A stretch of 64,000 nt of DNA. Origin: Bradyrhizobium sp. Ce-3. GTDB lineage: Bacteria > Pseudomonadota > Alphaproteobacteria > Rhizobiales > Xanthobacteraceae. A model generated the notes under the pieces. That model saw only the letters and a list, made by a program, of their open reading frames with translations. It was not told the origin of the DNA and ran no database searches. Location of the stretch: contig NZ_BQUV01000002.1 of the NCBI RefSeq assembly GCF_022835695.1, positions 434,001-498,000 of the forward strand, read 5' to 3'. The position numbers and the translations under genes are program-made. Below are positions 16,169 through 23,741 of this stretch, in pieces; the first letter of the stretch is position 1; each line of letters starts with the position of its first letter.

Positions 16169-16831
16169 TCACCGTTCGCCGAGATCGATCTGCGTCAGGA
16201 TGCCCTGGCGCAGCGCGAGGCGGACCAGCTCGATGTCGGTGCCGACGCCGAGCTTGTCCTTGATCATGGAGTGCAGGTTGGCGACCGTCTTGGGGCTGAG
16301 GTGCAGCGTCACGGCGATCTCGTCGGTGGTCTTCTCCGCGAGCAACATGCGCAGCACCTCGAACTCCCGTGCGGTCAGCAGATCGGCGGCGGCGCTCTCG
16401 CCGGCGAGGTGGCTGAGCGCGAGCTCGTGGTCGATATCCGGGCTGATCGCGATCTTGCCCGACAGCGCCTCCATCACGGCATGCACCAGCGTCTCCGGCG
16501 GGCTGGTCTTGGTGACATAGCCGCTGGCGCCGGCGCGGATCGCCTGCACGGCAAAGGCCGCGTTCTGGTGCATGGTGAACACCAGGATCTTGGCGCGCTT
16601 GTCCCACTGCCTGAGCCGCCGGATCGCCTCGATGCCGCCGATGCCGGGCATCGACAGGTCCATGATCACGAGGTCGGGCGTGGTCTCCTTGTAGAGACGG
16701 TAGGCCTCGACGCCGTCGGAGGCTTCGGCGACGACGGAGAGGCCCGGCTGCTTTTGCAGCATCGCCCGGTAGCCCTCCCGAACGACGGCGTGGTCGTCGA
16801 CCAGGAGGATGGTGCGTGCCGTCGCGCTCAT
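16169..16831 (-). CDS. NarL/FixJ-family response regulator
   Basis: Two-component response regulator of 220 residues. The receiver domain spans residues 6-125 with acidic residues DD12-13, the phospho-acceptor Asp58 in LVIMDLSMPG and Lys108 in GYVTKTS. The LuxR-type helix-turn-helix is residues 150-210 (LTAREFEVLRMLLAEKTTDEI, then LSPKTVANLHSMIKDKLGV). Its ATG overlaps the stop of the sensor kinase gene in ATGA, so the pair is translationally coupled. The target genes are not evident; the neighbouring periplasmic protein genes at 18.4-20.4 kb are candidates. Confidence 0.93.
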   Translation of the reverse strand: MSATARTILLVDDHAVVREGYRAMLQKQPGLSVVAEASDGVEAYRLYKETTPDLVIMDLSMPGIGGIEAIRRLRQWDKRAKILVFTMHQNAAFAVQAIRAGASGYVTKTSPPETLVHAVMEALSGKIAISPDIDHELALSHLAGESAAADLLTAREFEVLRMLLAEKTTDEIAVTLHLSPKTVANLHSMIKDKLGVGTDIELVRLALRQGILTQIDLGER

Positions 16832-18234
16832 GCCGCGCGATCCCTGGGTGCGGCCTCCAGGCCGGCCGCGACGGGAACGCTGACGCGCAGCGACGAGCCA
16901 CCGGACTGCCTGGCCGCGAAGCTCAGCCGCCCGCCCAGTGCTGCGACCCGCTCGCGCATCCCGAGCAGGCCCATGCCGGACTTGGCCGGTGGATCGCCGG
17001 GCTTGCCATCATCGTCGATCGCAAGCACGATTTCGCCGTCGCCGGCCAAAGCCGGCTCGCGCATCTCGAGCCGTAGTGTGACCCGCGTGGCGCCGGCGTG
17101 CTTGGCGGCGTTGGTGAGCGCCTCCTGCACGATGCGATAGAGATTGGCGGCGGTCGAGGCGGGGATGCGCTCGAACGATCCCGCAACGGTGATCTCGAAC
17201 CGCTGACGTCCCCGGCTGCGGCTGTTCCAGCCGGCGATCAGACCCTCCAGGCTGGCCGCAAGTCCGAGCTCGTCGACGTCGGGCGGACGCAACCGGAACA
17301 GGGCGCCGCGCAGCGTCTCCATCATGTCGGTCGCGGTGCGCGCGATGCCGTCGCATTCGGCGAGCAGGGGTGGACAATCCTGCGCCGCGGTCAGGCGTGC
17401 CGAGGCGGCGAGCGCACGGATGGCGGCCAGCGACTGCCCGAATTCGTCATGCAACTCGCGTGCAAGATGCCGGCGCTCCTCGTCCTGCACCAGGATCAGC
17501 TTTTGCGTCAGCGCGTTGCGGTCGCCGAGCGCGGCGGCGAGGCGCTCGGCGAGCTGATTGAAGACATCGCCGATCGCCGACAGTTCGGCGAGATCGAACG
17601 GCGGCAGGCGCGCGGCGAGGTCGCCTGTGGCGATCCGCGCCAGCCCGTCGCGGATCAACAGCGTCGGACGCAGCGCGCGCGACAGCGCGGCATAGACCAG
17701 GGCGCAAAGCAGCGGCAGCGCCAGCATCAGCACCGTCATCAGCCGGCCGGCATCGTGCCAGGCCTCGGCCGTCAGCACGGCCGGATCGACCCAGACCACG
17801 GCCTCGCCGATCGCCTGGCCGCGCGAGACCACCGGGCGGACGGCCTCGCGGCCGGGATCGAACAGGCGGCGATACAGCGCAGTAAAGGCCAGTGGCGGGG
17901 TGGCCATATCGGTCTGCGCACCGCCGCAGAACCGCTGGCTGATCTCACCGCCTGTGTTGCGAAAAGCGAGGCACAGCCCCGGCGCCATTACCGAGGCGGC
18001 GACGCCGTCGAGATTGGGGAAGTCGGAGCGCGCATTGTTCAGCCACTGGGTCTTGCTCTGCTGCAGCTCCAGCGTCCTGGCAGTGACATCGGCAACGGCT
18101 GTGATCCTCGCGCGCACCGAGCGATCGGCATCGACCAGGAAGTAGCCGGAGATCGCTGCAAAGCAGAGCATCGACACGACGGCCACGCGCAACGTCAGCC
18201 GCAGTTTCAGATCGCTTCCGGACCAATTCCGCAT
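16828..18234 (-). CDS. HisKA_3-type sensor histidine kinase
   Basis: Membrane sensor kinase of 468 residues. TM1 is about residues 14-33, a periplasmic sensing region of roughly 130 residues follows (with Cys88 and Cys103 that could pair), TM2 is about 165-184, then HAMP to about 237. The HisKA_3 phosphoacceptor is His262 in ARELHDEFGQSLAAIR, followed by an HATPase domain (YRIVQEALTNAAKHAGA, then GMGLLGMRERVAALGG). The architecture is that of the UhpB/NarX-like partners of NarL regulators. ATG 18234 has GAGGA 8 bp upstream; the longer frame is not conserved. It is divergent from the DUF2380-like gene. Confidence 0.92.
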   Translation of the reverse strand: MRNWSGSDLKLRLTLRVAVVSMLCFAAISGYFLVDADRSVRARITAVADVTARTLELQQSKTQWLNNARSDFPNLDGVAASVMAPGLCLAFRNTGGEISQRFCGGAQTDMATPPLAFTALYRRLFDPGREAVRPVVSRGQAIGEAVVWVDPAVLTAEAWHDAGRLMTVLMLALPLLCALVYAALSRALRPTLLIRDGLARIATGDLAARLPPFDLAELSAIGDVFNQLAERLAAALGDRNALTQKLILVQDEERRHLARELHDEFGQSLAAIRALAASARLTAAQDCPPLLAECDGIARTATDMMETLRGALFRLRPPDVDELGLAASLEGLIAGWNSRSRGRQRFEITVAGSFERIPASTAANLYRIVQEALTNAAKHAGATRVTLRLEMREPALAGDGEIVLAIDDDGKPGDPPAKSGMGLLGMRERVAALGGRLSFAARQSGGSSLRVSVPVAAGLEAAPRDRAA

Positions 18235-18457
18235 CGGTGTATCCTCAGAGGTCGCAGACGGGCCATGGCGCCCGCCGGCGGGCAGGGCCGTCATGCCCAT
18301 TAAACGGCAGAATGCGAGTGTCGAGAAGCGCCGCCATGAGCGCGGACCGCCGTCGTGAAATTTTCCCGGCACCGGCCGGGAGGCACGCAGCTGCGGCACG
18401 GAGGCCCGTCGGCCTAGGTTGCGATCATCCGCTCCCAACCGCTGAAAGGCCTAGATC

Positions 18458-19393
18458 ATGCGCCAGTCCCGTCTCGTCCTGCTCTCCGTTGCCCTGATCG
18501 GCCTGCTGGCCGGAATTGGTCCGCTGCGCGCCGGGACCGGCGCCGCGGCAACGGCCCCACTCGGCGTCAGCATCGATGATTTCAGCTATCTCGACACCTC
18601 GGGCGAGGTCGTCGATCAGACCGTCGCGCATCAGAAGCGGCTGGATGCGTTGATGCAGAAGCTGCGCGCCGATGTTGCCGCGGAGCCGCGCTATCGGCTG
18701 GTCCCATCGGCGGCGCCCGCGGGCGAGGCCCGGATCAAGGTGATCGGCGGCGTGCAGAAGATGAGCACGCTGATCCAGTGGGCCAAGGTGGCGGTGATCG
18801 ACGCCGCCGCGAGCCAGGTGCTGTACGAGAAGCTTTACACGTTTCGTGGCGATACGGATGAGGCGTGGGACCACGCGGCGATGTTCGTGTCGCGCGAGGT
18901 ACGCGGCGCTCTTGCGACCGTGCTGCCGCCGGAACAGACCGCTGCCCCGGCGCCGATCCGGCTTGCGGTGTTCGAATTCGAGCTCGAGGATACCTCCGCG
19001 GCACCGTCGTCAGGCGTCGCCGGCTCCGATGCAGTCACTCTCGCCGACGTCACGAAGGGCGTGCGCGATCGCATTGCGCAGTCCGGCCGCTACCGCCTGG
19101 TCGATACCGGCGGCGCGAGCGCGGAGCCGGTCAAGGCGCGGGCGCTGCGCGACTGCGACGGTTGCGAGGCTACGATTGCGCAGCAGCTCGGCGCTGATCA
19201 ATCGCTGATTGGCGTGATCAGGCGGGTCAGCCGGACCGAATACACGGTCGGCTTCCAGGTGCGCGACGCCCGCAGCGGCACGGTCGTCTCGCGCGGCGAC
19301 AGCGGCCTGCGGATGGGCGCCGATTATTCCTGGACCCGCGGCGCGGTCCATCTGGTCGGCGACCGCCTGCTCGAGGGCGAGACGCAGCGGTAG
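18458..19393 (+). CDS. Exported protein with two DUF2380/DUF3280-like repeats
   Basis: Protein of 311 residues with a Sec signal peptide (RLVLLSVALIGLLAGIGPLRA). Two similar halves follow: residues 35-150 (LGVSIDDFSYLDTSGE ... YRLVP ... DTDEAWDHAAMFVSREV) and residues 165-305 (IRLAVFEFELEDTSAA ... YRLVDT ... CDGCEATIAQQLGAD ... DYSWTRGAVHLVGDRLL). The pattern FEFELxDTS, C.GCEA and LGAD matches the DUF2380/DUF3280 group, often found near PQQ-dependent dehydrogenase and methanol-oxidation genes. No such enzyme is in this window. Divergent from the sensor kinase, with 223 bp between, which suggests shared control. Family assignment is from memory of motifs. Confidence 0.7.
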   Translation: MRQSRLVLLSVALIGLLAGIGPLRAGTGAAATAPLGVSIDDFSYLDTSGEVVDQTVAHQKRLDALMQKLRADVAAEPRYRLVPSAAPAGEARIKVIGGVQKMSTLIQWAKVAVIDAAASQVLYEKLYTFRGDTDEAWDHAAMFVSREVRGALATVLPPEQTAAPAPIRLAVFEFELEDTSAAPSSGVAGSDAVTLADVTKGVRDRIAQSGRYRLVDTGGASAEPVKARALRDCDGCEATIAQQLGADQSLIGVIRRVSRTEYTVGFQVRDARSGTVVSRGDSGLRMGADYSWTRGAVHLVGDRLLEGETQR

Positions 19394-19500
19394 GTCGACG
19401 GACCATCGCAAACTGCGATAGCTGCTAGACACGGCGTCATCTGGCCGTGCTCTGATCCGTGCGCTATCAACGCCGCCTGATCGCCGCACAGGAGCCGCCG

Positions 19501-20412
19501 ATGCGTTTGCCCGCCATTCTCTTCGCCCTCACGCTCGCCGCAAGCCCCGCGGCGGCCGAGGAGCTGTCGGGCACGCTGCAGAAGATCAAGGAGACGAAGA
19601 AGGTCACGCTCGGCTTTCAAGAGGCCTCGGTTCCCTTCAGCTATCTCGACGACAATGCGCGGCCGATTGGCTTCGCGCTCGACATCTGCCTGAAGATCGT
19701 CGACGCGGTGAAGAAGCAGCTCGGCATGCCCGACATCGCGGTCGACTATCTCCCGGTGACCTCGTCGAACCGCATTCCCTTGATGGTCAACGGCACGATC
19801 GACCTGCATTGCTCGGCCACCACCAACAGCGCCGAGCGCCAGAAGCAGGTGACTTTCACCAACTCGCATTTCCTCAGCGCGACGCGCTTTGCCGCCAAGA
19901 AATCCGCGGGCATCAACACGATCGACGACCTCAAGGGCAAGTCGGTCACCGCAGTGGCTGGCTCGGTGAACCTGACCCAGCTCATCAAGGTCAACACCGA
20001 ACGCAAGCTCGGCATCAACGTGCTGCCGGCCAAGGACCAGGCCGAGGCGTTTTTGATGCTGGAGACCGATCGTGCCCAGGCCTATGCGCTCGATGACGTG
20101 CAGCTGGCCGTTGCGATCGCGCGATCGAAGCAGCCTGCGCTCTACATGATCAGCGAAGAGGCCTTCTCGAAGGCGGAGCCGTTCGGCGTCATGCTGCGCC
20201 GGGAGGACGCGCCGTTCAAGGCGCTGGCCGACCGCGCCACGGCGGAGCTCTACCAGAGCCCGGAGATCGAGGTGATGTACGGGAAGTGGCTGCAGCAGCC
20301 GACGCCGCCGAACGGCATCAACTATAACGTGGCGATGTCGCCGGCGCTGAAGAATGCATTCGCCCATCCGAGCGCGAGCTTCGATCCCGATGTGTACGAG
20401 GTTACGAAGTAG
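19501..20412 (+). CDS. Periplasmic amino-acid-type solute-binding protein
   Basis: SBP_bac_3 protein of 303 residues with a signal peptide (LPAILFALTLAASPAAAEE). The mature part starts LSGTLQKIKETKKVTLGFQE and contains VPFSYLDDNARPIGFALDIC, DLHCSATTNSAERQKQVTFT and YALDDVQLAVAI, close to the GltI glutamate/aspartate-binding pattern. No permease or ATPase gene is adjacent, so it either serves a transporter elsewhere or acts in sensing together with the two-component system upstream. ATG 19501 follows GGAGCC. The gap from the DUF2380-like gene is 107 bp. Confidence 0.88.
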   Translation: MRLPAILFALTLAASPAAAEELSGTLQKIKETKKVTLGFQEASVPFSYLDDNARPIGFALDICLKIVDAVKKQLGMPDIAVDYLPVTSSNRIPLMVNGTIDLHCSATTNSAERQKQVTFTNSHFLSATRFAAKKSAGINTIDDLKGKSVTAVAGSVNLTQLIKVNTERKLGINVLPAKDQAEAFLMLETDRAQAYALDDVQLAVAIARSKQPALYMISEEAFSKAEPFGVMLRREDAPFKALADRATAELYQSPEIEVMYGKWLQQPTPPNGINYNVAMSPALKNAFAHPSASFDPDVYEVTK

Positions 20413-20470
20413 TCCGGAGCAGGATGGGCAGAGCGAAGCGATATCCATCATTCGGACCGCGGGAAAACGG
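20412..20470. repeat. Copy of a short dispersed repeat (GGATGGG.AGAGCGAAGCGA family)
   Basis: AGGATGGGCAGAGCGAAGCG followed by ATATCCATCATTCGGACCGCG directly after the stop of the preceding gene resembles a short intergenic element I associate with Bradyrhizobium. It is a single copy in this window, so the call rests on recall. Confidence 0.4.
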
Positions 20471-20606
20471 ATCATCGCGCCAGGCAGCCAATCCTTGGAA
20501 CGGCTTTTCGCGCGCGCGGCGAAAAACGAAATAGCGTCTCATATACATCGGCGGCGTTTCTCCTAAGCTTGCAGCAGTTGTGACTGCTGATCAGGAGCTC
20601 AAGCCG

Positions 20607-21623
20607 GTGACCACGCCATTCTCCCTCTCTCGACGTTCTGCGCTCGGTGCGCTTGCCGGAAGTCTGATCGCAAGCCGTGCGCACGCAGAGGGCGGGGCAG
20701 GCGCGGCGCCCGATCTCGGCGGCGTCACGCTGCGCGTCGCCTATTACAAGGGCGGCTGGCGTCAGCTGTTGCAGGCGGCGGGCGAGGACAAGACGCCGTA
20801 CCGGATCGAATGGAAGGAGCTCAACAACGGCGTGCTCCACATCGAGGCCTTGAACGGCGATGCGCTCGATATCGGTTCGGGCAGCGAGATTCCCGCGATG
20901 TTCGCCGCGCGGCAGAACGCCAAGGTGCGCTTCATCGCGGTCACCCATGAGGATCTCAATATCCAGGTCACGGTCGCGGCGAAGGATGCGCCGATCCATT
21001 CGATTGCCGACCTCAAGGGCAAGCGCGTCGGCTATGTGCGCGCGACCACCGCGCATTACTTCCTCGCCAAGCAGCTCGAGGAGGCCGGCATTGCATTCGG
21101 CGATATCGAGGCGATCAATCTGACGCCGTCGGACGGTTATTCGGCGTTCGCCTCCGGCAAGCTCGATGCATGGGCGATCTACGGCTATAACGGCCAGCTC
21201 GCCATCGCCAGGCAGGGCGCGCGCTTGCTCAAGACCGGCGTCGGCTATCTCTCGGGCAATTTCCCGATCTACGCCAATCCGAAGGTGGTCGACGATCCGC
21301 TGCGCCACGCCGCGGTGAGCGATCTGTTGCTGCGGATCCAGCGCGCCTATGCGTTCGCCAACAGGAATTTTGCGCTCTACGCGGCGGCACAGGTGGCGGA
21401 AACCCATCTGCCGCTGCAGGACATTCTCGATCAGTTCGCCCGCCGCAGCGACGATTTCTCGCTCGCCGGCGTCAGCCCCGACGTGCCGGAGACCCACCAG
21501 AAGGTCGCCGATACCTTCCTCAAGCTCGGCGTGCTCGATGCGCGTGCCGAGGTTGGAAAATTCTGGGACACGAGCTTCAACGACGCGATCGCCGCGGGCG
21601 CAGCAAAGCTTGCGCGCAGTTGA
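20607..21623 (+). CDS. SsuA/NrtA-type solute-binding protein with Tat-like signal
   Basis: Protein of 338 residues with a twin-Arg signal SRRSALGALAGSLIASRAHA. The mature domain has LRVAYYKGGWRQLLQAAG, DIGSGSEIPAMFAARQNAKV, DLKGKRVGYVRATTAHYFLA and AIYGYNGQLAIARQGARLL, typical of the aliphatic-sulfonate/nitrate (NMT1/SsuA) binding family. No SsuB or SsuC gene is adjacent. GTG 20607 was chosen for AGGAG 9 bp upstream; GTG 20580 would add nine residues before the signal. It lies 194 bp downstream of the amino-acid-type binding protein on the same strand, separated by a repeat. Confidence 0.88.
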   Translation: MTTPFSLSRRSALGALAGSLIASRAHAEGGAGAAPDLGGVTLRVAYYKGGWRQLLQAAGEDKTPYRIEWKELNNGVLHIEALNGDALDIGSGSEIPAMFAARQNAKVRFIAVTHEDLNIQVTVAAKDAPIHSIADLKGKRVGYVRATTAHYFLAKQLEEAGIAFGDIEAINLTPSDGYSAFASGKLDAWAIYGYNGQLAIARQGARLLKTGVGYLSGNFPIYANPKVVDDPLRHAAVSDLLLRIQRAYAFANRNFALYAAAQVAETHLPLQDILDQFARRSDDFSLAGVSPDVPETHQKVADTFLKLGVLDARAEVGKFWDTSFNDAIAAGAAKLARS

Positions 21624-21758
21624 CCGTCGCCGCGAGGACGTAGTCCATATGGGCTAGGGTGACGAGCGGGCGGGAACCGCGCGATCGGCGCGTCCATTTC
21701 CCGGAGATCGCCGCGCTCCGGCCGACAACGCCAGTCCGCCCGCAGCTTCAATGTTTTA

Positions 21759-21784
21759 CGGCCCCAGCGTGACGGCTGGGGCCG
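21759..21784. terminator. Hairpin, possible terminator
   Basis: CGGCCCCAGC and GCTGGGGCCG form a 10-bp perfect stem with a 6-nt loop about 135 bp past the SsuA-like gene. No T-run follows on the plus strand; on the minus strand it is followed by GTAAAAC. Confidence 0.35.
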
Positions 21785-22037
21785 CAGGAGGTGTTGTGTG
21801 CCTCTGGGGCAATGATCAGGGGACAATCACCGAACGGCACACGGGCGGCAAAGTTCCGGCAGTGCCGTGGCCGGCTCTGCCATGCAGCCATGCAGACGGG
21901 CAAGCTTGCAGACGGGGCCAAGGCCGTACCATGATGATGTCGACCGGCTCGAATCGAACGCGGCGTGGTCGACGGCCCGGCGCCGGCCTCGAACGGCGCT
22001 GGCGTTACATTGTTGTTGCGGCTGATTGCCTTCGTTG

Positions 22038-22211
22038 ATGCCGATTGTTTCGGAGCTGACATTGAATCACGACGCATTGGCCAAGCTCACCGTCACCATC
22101 ATTGTCCTGGTGGCGCTGCTGGTATGGCGTGTCGCCGACCAGAAGAAAGCGATCGCATGCGGGGTCAACTGCCCGACCGACCTGTCGGCCAGCCGGAAGC
22201 CCGCTCAATAG
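22038..22211 (+). CDS. Possible small single-pass membrane protein
   Basis: A frame of 57 residues from ATG 22038, or 49 from TTG 22062 (CGGAG 6 bp upstream). It has one clear membrane helix, LTVTIIVLVALLVWRV, a basic juxtamembrane end and two Cys residues (ACGVNC) in a short polar tail. No family is recognised. The amphipathic ordering and the RBS before TTG favour a real gene. Confidence 0.4.
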   Translation: MPIVSELTLNHDALAKLTVTIIVLVALLVWRVADQKKAIACGVNCPTDLSASRKPAQ

Positions 22212-22345
22212 GATCGCAACGGTTCGTCGCGCGATATCGGCTCGGCGTCGCGCGCCTCTATCGACGATCGCGTGCCGCGTATATCGTCGCCGGCAAAACC
22301 AAGATCGGCCCGTGCACCGGGGTAACGACCTCATGTGAGGAAGCC

Positions 22346-23533
22346 ATGTCCGACAGACTGCTGTTTTCGCCGATGACCATCCGCGGCGTCACGCTGAAGA
22401 ACCGCATCGTGGTGCCGCCGATGCACCAATATTCCGCCGAGAAGGGCTTTCCGACCGACTGGCATCTGATGAATGCAGGCAAGTTCGCCGCCGGCGGCGC
22501 CGGTCTCGTGATCGTCGAATCGACCAAGGTCGAGCGCCGCGGCTGCGGCACGATCGGCGATCTCGGCATCTGGGACGACAAGTTCATCGCGCCGCTCGGC
22601 CGCCTCGCGGGCTTCATCAAGCAGCAGAATGCGGTGGCCGGCATCCAGCTCGGCCATTCCGGTCGTAAGGCGCGCGCGAGCCGGCCGTGGGAGGGCGACC
22701 GTCCGCTGGAGCGCACGCCCGAGATCGAGGATTGGGACGCCTGGACGCCGGTGGCGCCGAGCGCGGTCGCCCATAGCGAACGCTGGCCGGTGCCGCGCGC
22801 GCTGGAAACCCATGAGGTGCAGGACCTCGTCGCAGCCTGGGGGCAGGCGGCACGGCGCGCGCACGCGGCCGGGTTCGATGTGCTGGAGCTGCACGGCGCC
22901 CATGGCTATCTCGTGCACGAATTCCTCTCCGGGCGTTCGAACCAGCGCAGCGACGCGTATGGCGGCTCGGAATCGAACCGGATGCGGTTCCTGATCGAGG
23001 TGACCGAAGCCGTGCGTGCGCACTGGCCGGACCACAAGCCGCTGTTCGTGCGGCTGTCGGTCGAGGACAATGCCGGCTGGGGCCCGGAGCAGAGCGCCCG
23101 GCTGGCGACGATCCTGAAGGCCAAGGGCGTCGACGTGATCGACTGCTCGTCGGGCGGAATCAGCGAGATGGCGCCGATCCTCGGCAAGGAGATCAAATAC
23201 AACTATCAGGTGCCGCTGGCGGAATATGTCCGCTCCCATGCCGATATCATGACCATGGCGGTCGGCCTGATCATCCATGGTGACCAGGCCGAACAGATCC
23301 TGCGTGATAAACAAGCAGATTTGATCGCGGTCGGCCGGGAAATCCTCAATAACCCGAACTGGCCGATGGATGCCGCGCTAAAACTCGGGGTTGAAGGGCC
23401 ATTTCGCAATGTTCCTCCGCAGTTTGGCTATTGGCTGGGCACGCGGGCCAAGCGCGGCTTCGGGACCCAGCCGTCGACCTGGCAGAACGGGTTGCGGGAA
23501 GCTGGTCCAGAGGCCGACCGGGAGCTGACTTGA
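22346..23533 (+). CDS. Old Yellow Enzyme family NADH:flavin oxidoreductase
   Basis: FMN-dependent TIM-barrel ene-reductase of 395 residues, of the YqjM-like branch. Marks include RIVVPPMHQYSAEKGFPTDW, AGLVIVESTKVERRG, IQLGHSGRKA, the substrate-binding pair in ELHGAHGYLVHEFLSGRSNQ and YGGSESNRMRF, and the FMN-phosphate loop LIAVGREILNNPNW. It reduces activated C=C bonds using NAD(P)H; the natural substrate is unknown. ATG 22346 follows TGAGGAAGCC. The frame runs far upstream but without family similarity. The last few residues run into a short direct-repeat region. Confidence 0.92.
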   Translation: MSDRLLFSPMTIRGVTLKNRIVVPPMHQYSAEKGFPTDWHLMNAGKFAAGGAGLVIVESTKVERRGCGTIGDLGIWDDKFIAPLGRLAGFIKQQNAVAGIQLGHSGRKARASRPWEGDRPLERTPEIEDWDAWTPVAPSAVAHSERWPVPRALETHEVQDLVAAWGQAARRAHAAGFDVLELHGAHGYLVHEFLSGRSNQRSDAYGGSESNRMRFLIEVTEAVRAHWPDHKPLFVRLSVEDNAGWGPEQSARLATILKAKGVDVIDCSSGGISEMAPILGKEIKYNYQVPLAEYVRSHADIMTMAVGLIIHGDQAEQILRDKQADLIAVGREILNNPNWPMDAALKLGVEGPFRNVPPQFGYWLGTRAKRGFGTQPSTWQNGLREAGPEADRELT

Positions 23534-23550
23534 AAGGCTGGCTTGGAAGC

Positions 23551-23585
23551 CCGATCTGGAAGGCCGAGAGGCCGATCTGGAAGGC
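23551..23585. repeat. Short direct repeat with 21-bp period
   Basis: CCGATCTGGAAGGC occurs at 23551-23564 and again at 23572-23585, in a GGC/GGAAG-rich stretch just after the flavin oxidoreductase stop. It is probably part of a dispersed repeat family. Confidence 0.6.
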
Positions 23586-23741
23586 TGATCCGGGGCTGGA
23601 CAGGGTATCGTGACAGGACCGTAATGGTCCGGTGACGCGGCGGCCTTGATCCGACCAAAAAGCCGTTGTGTGGTGCCCCGCGTCGGGGTGGGGCCGAATG
23701 TTGCGAAACGTTGCCGGCCGATAGCGAAGGGATCACGGATA

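Larger units (their letters stand above)
21624..22345. other. Long intergenic stretch, one possible micro-gene
   Basis: About 720 bp between the SsuA-like gene and the flavin oxidoreductase. It contains a 10-bp hairpin (21759-21784) and a possible small membrane protein gene (22038-22211). Otherwise I see no gene on either strand; 21800-22020 has no frame with good composition. Confidence 0.55.

Noticed and set aside
18458-21623. Considered a PQQ/methanol-dehydrogenase accessory cluster because of the DUF2380-like and binding proteins
   Set aside because: No XoxF/MxaF-type dehydrogenase, cytochrome or pqq gene is in the window.
21930-21975. GGCTCGAATCGAAC looked like the T-arm of a tRNA
   Set aside because: No matching acceptor stem, anticodon arm or D-arm could be folded around it.
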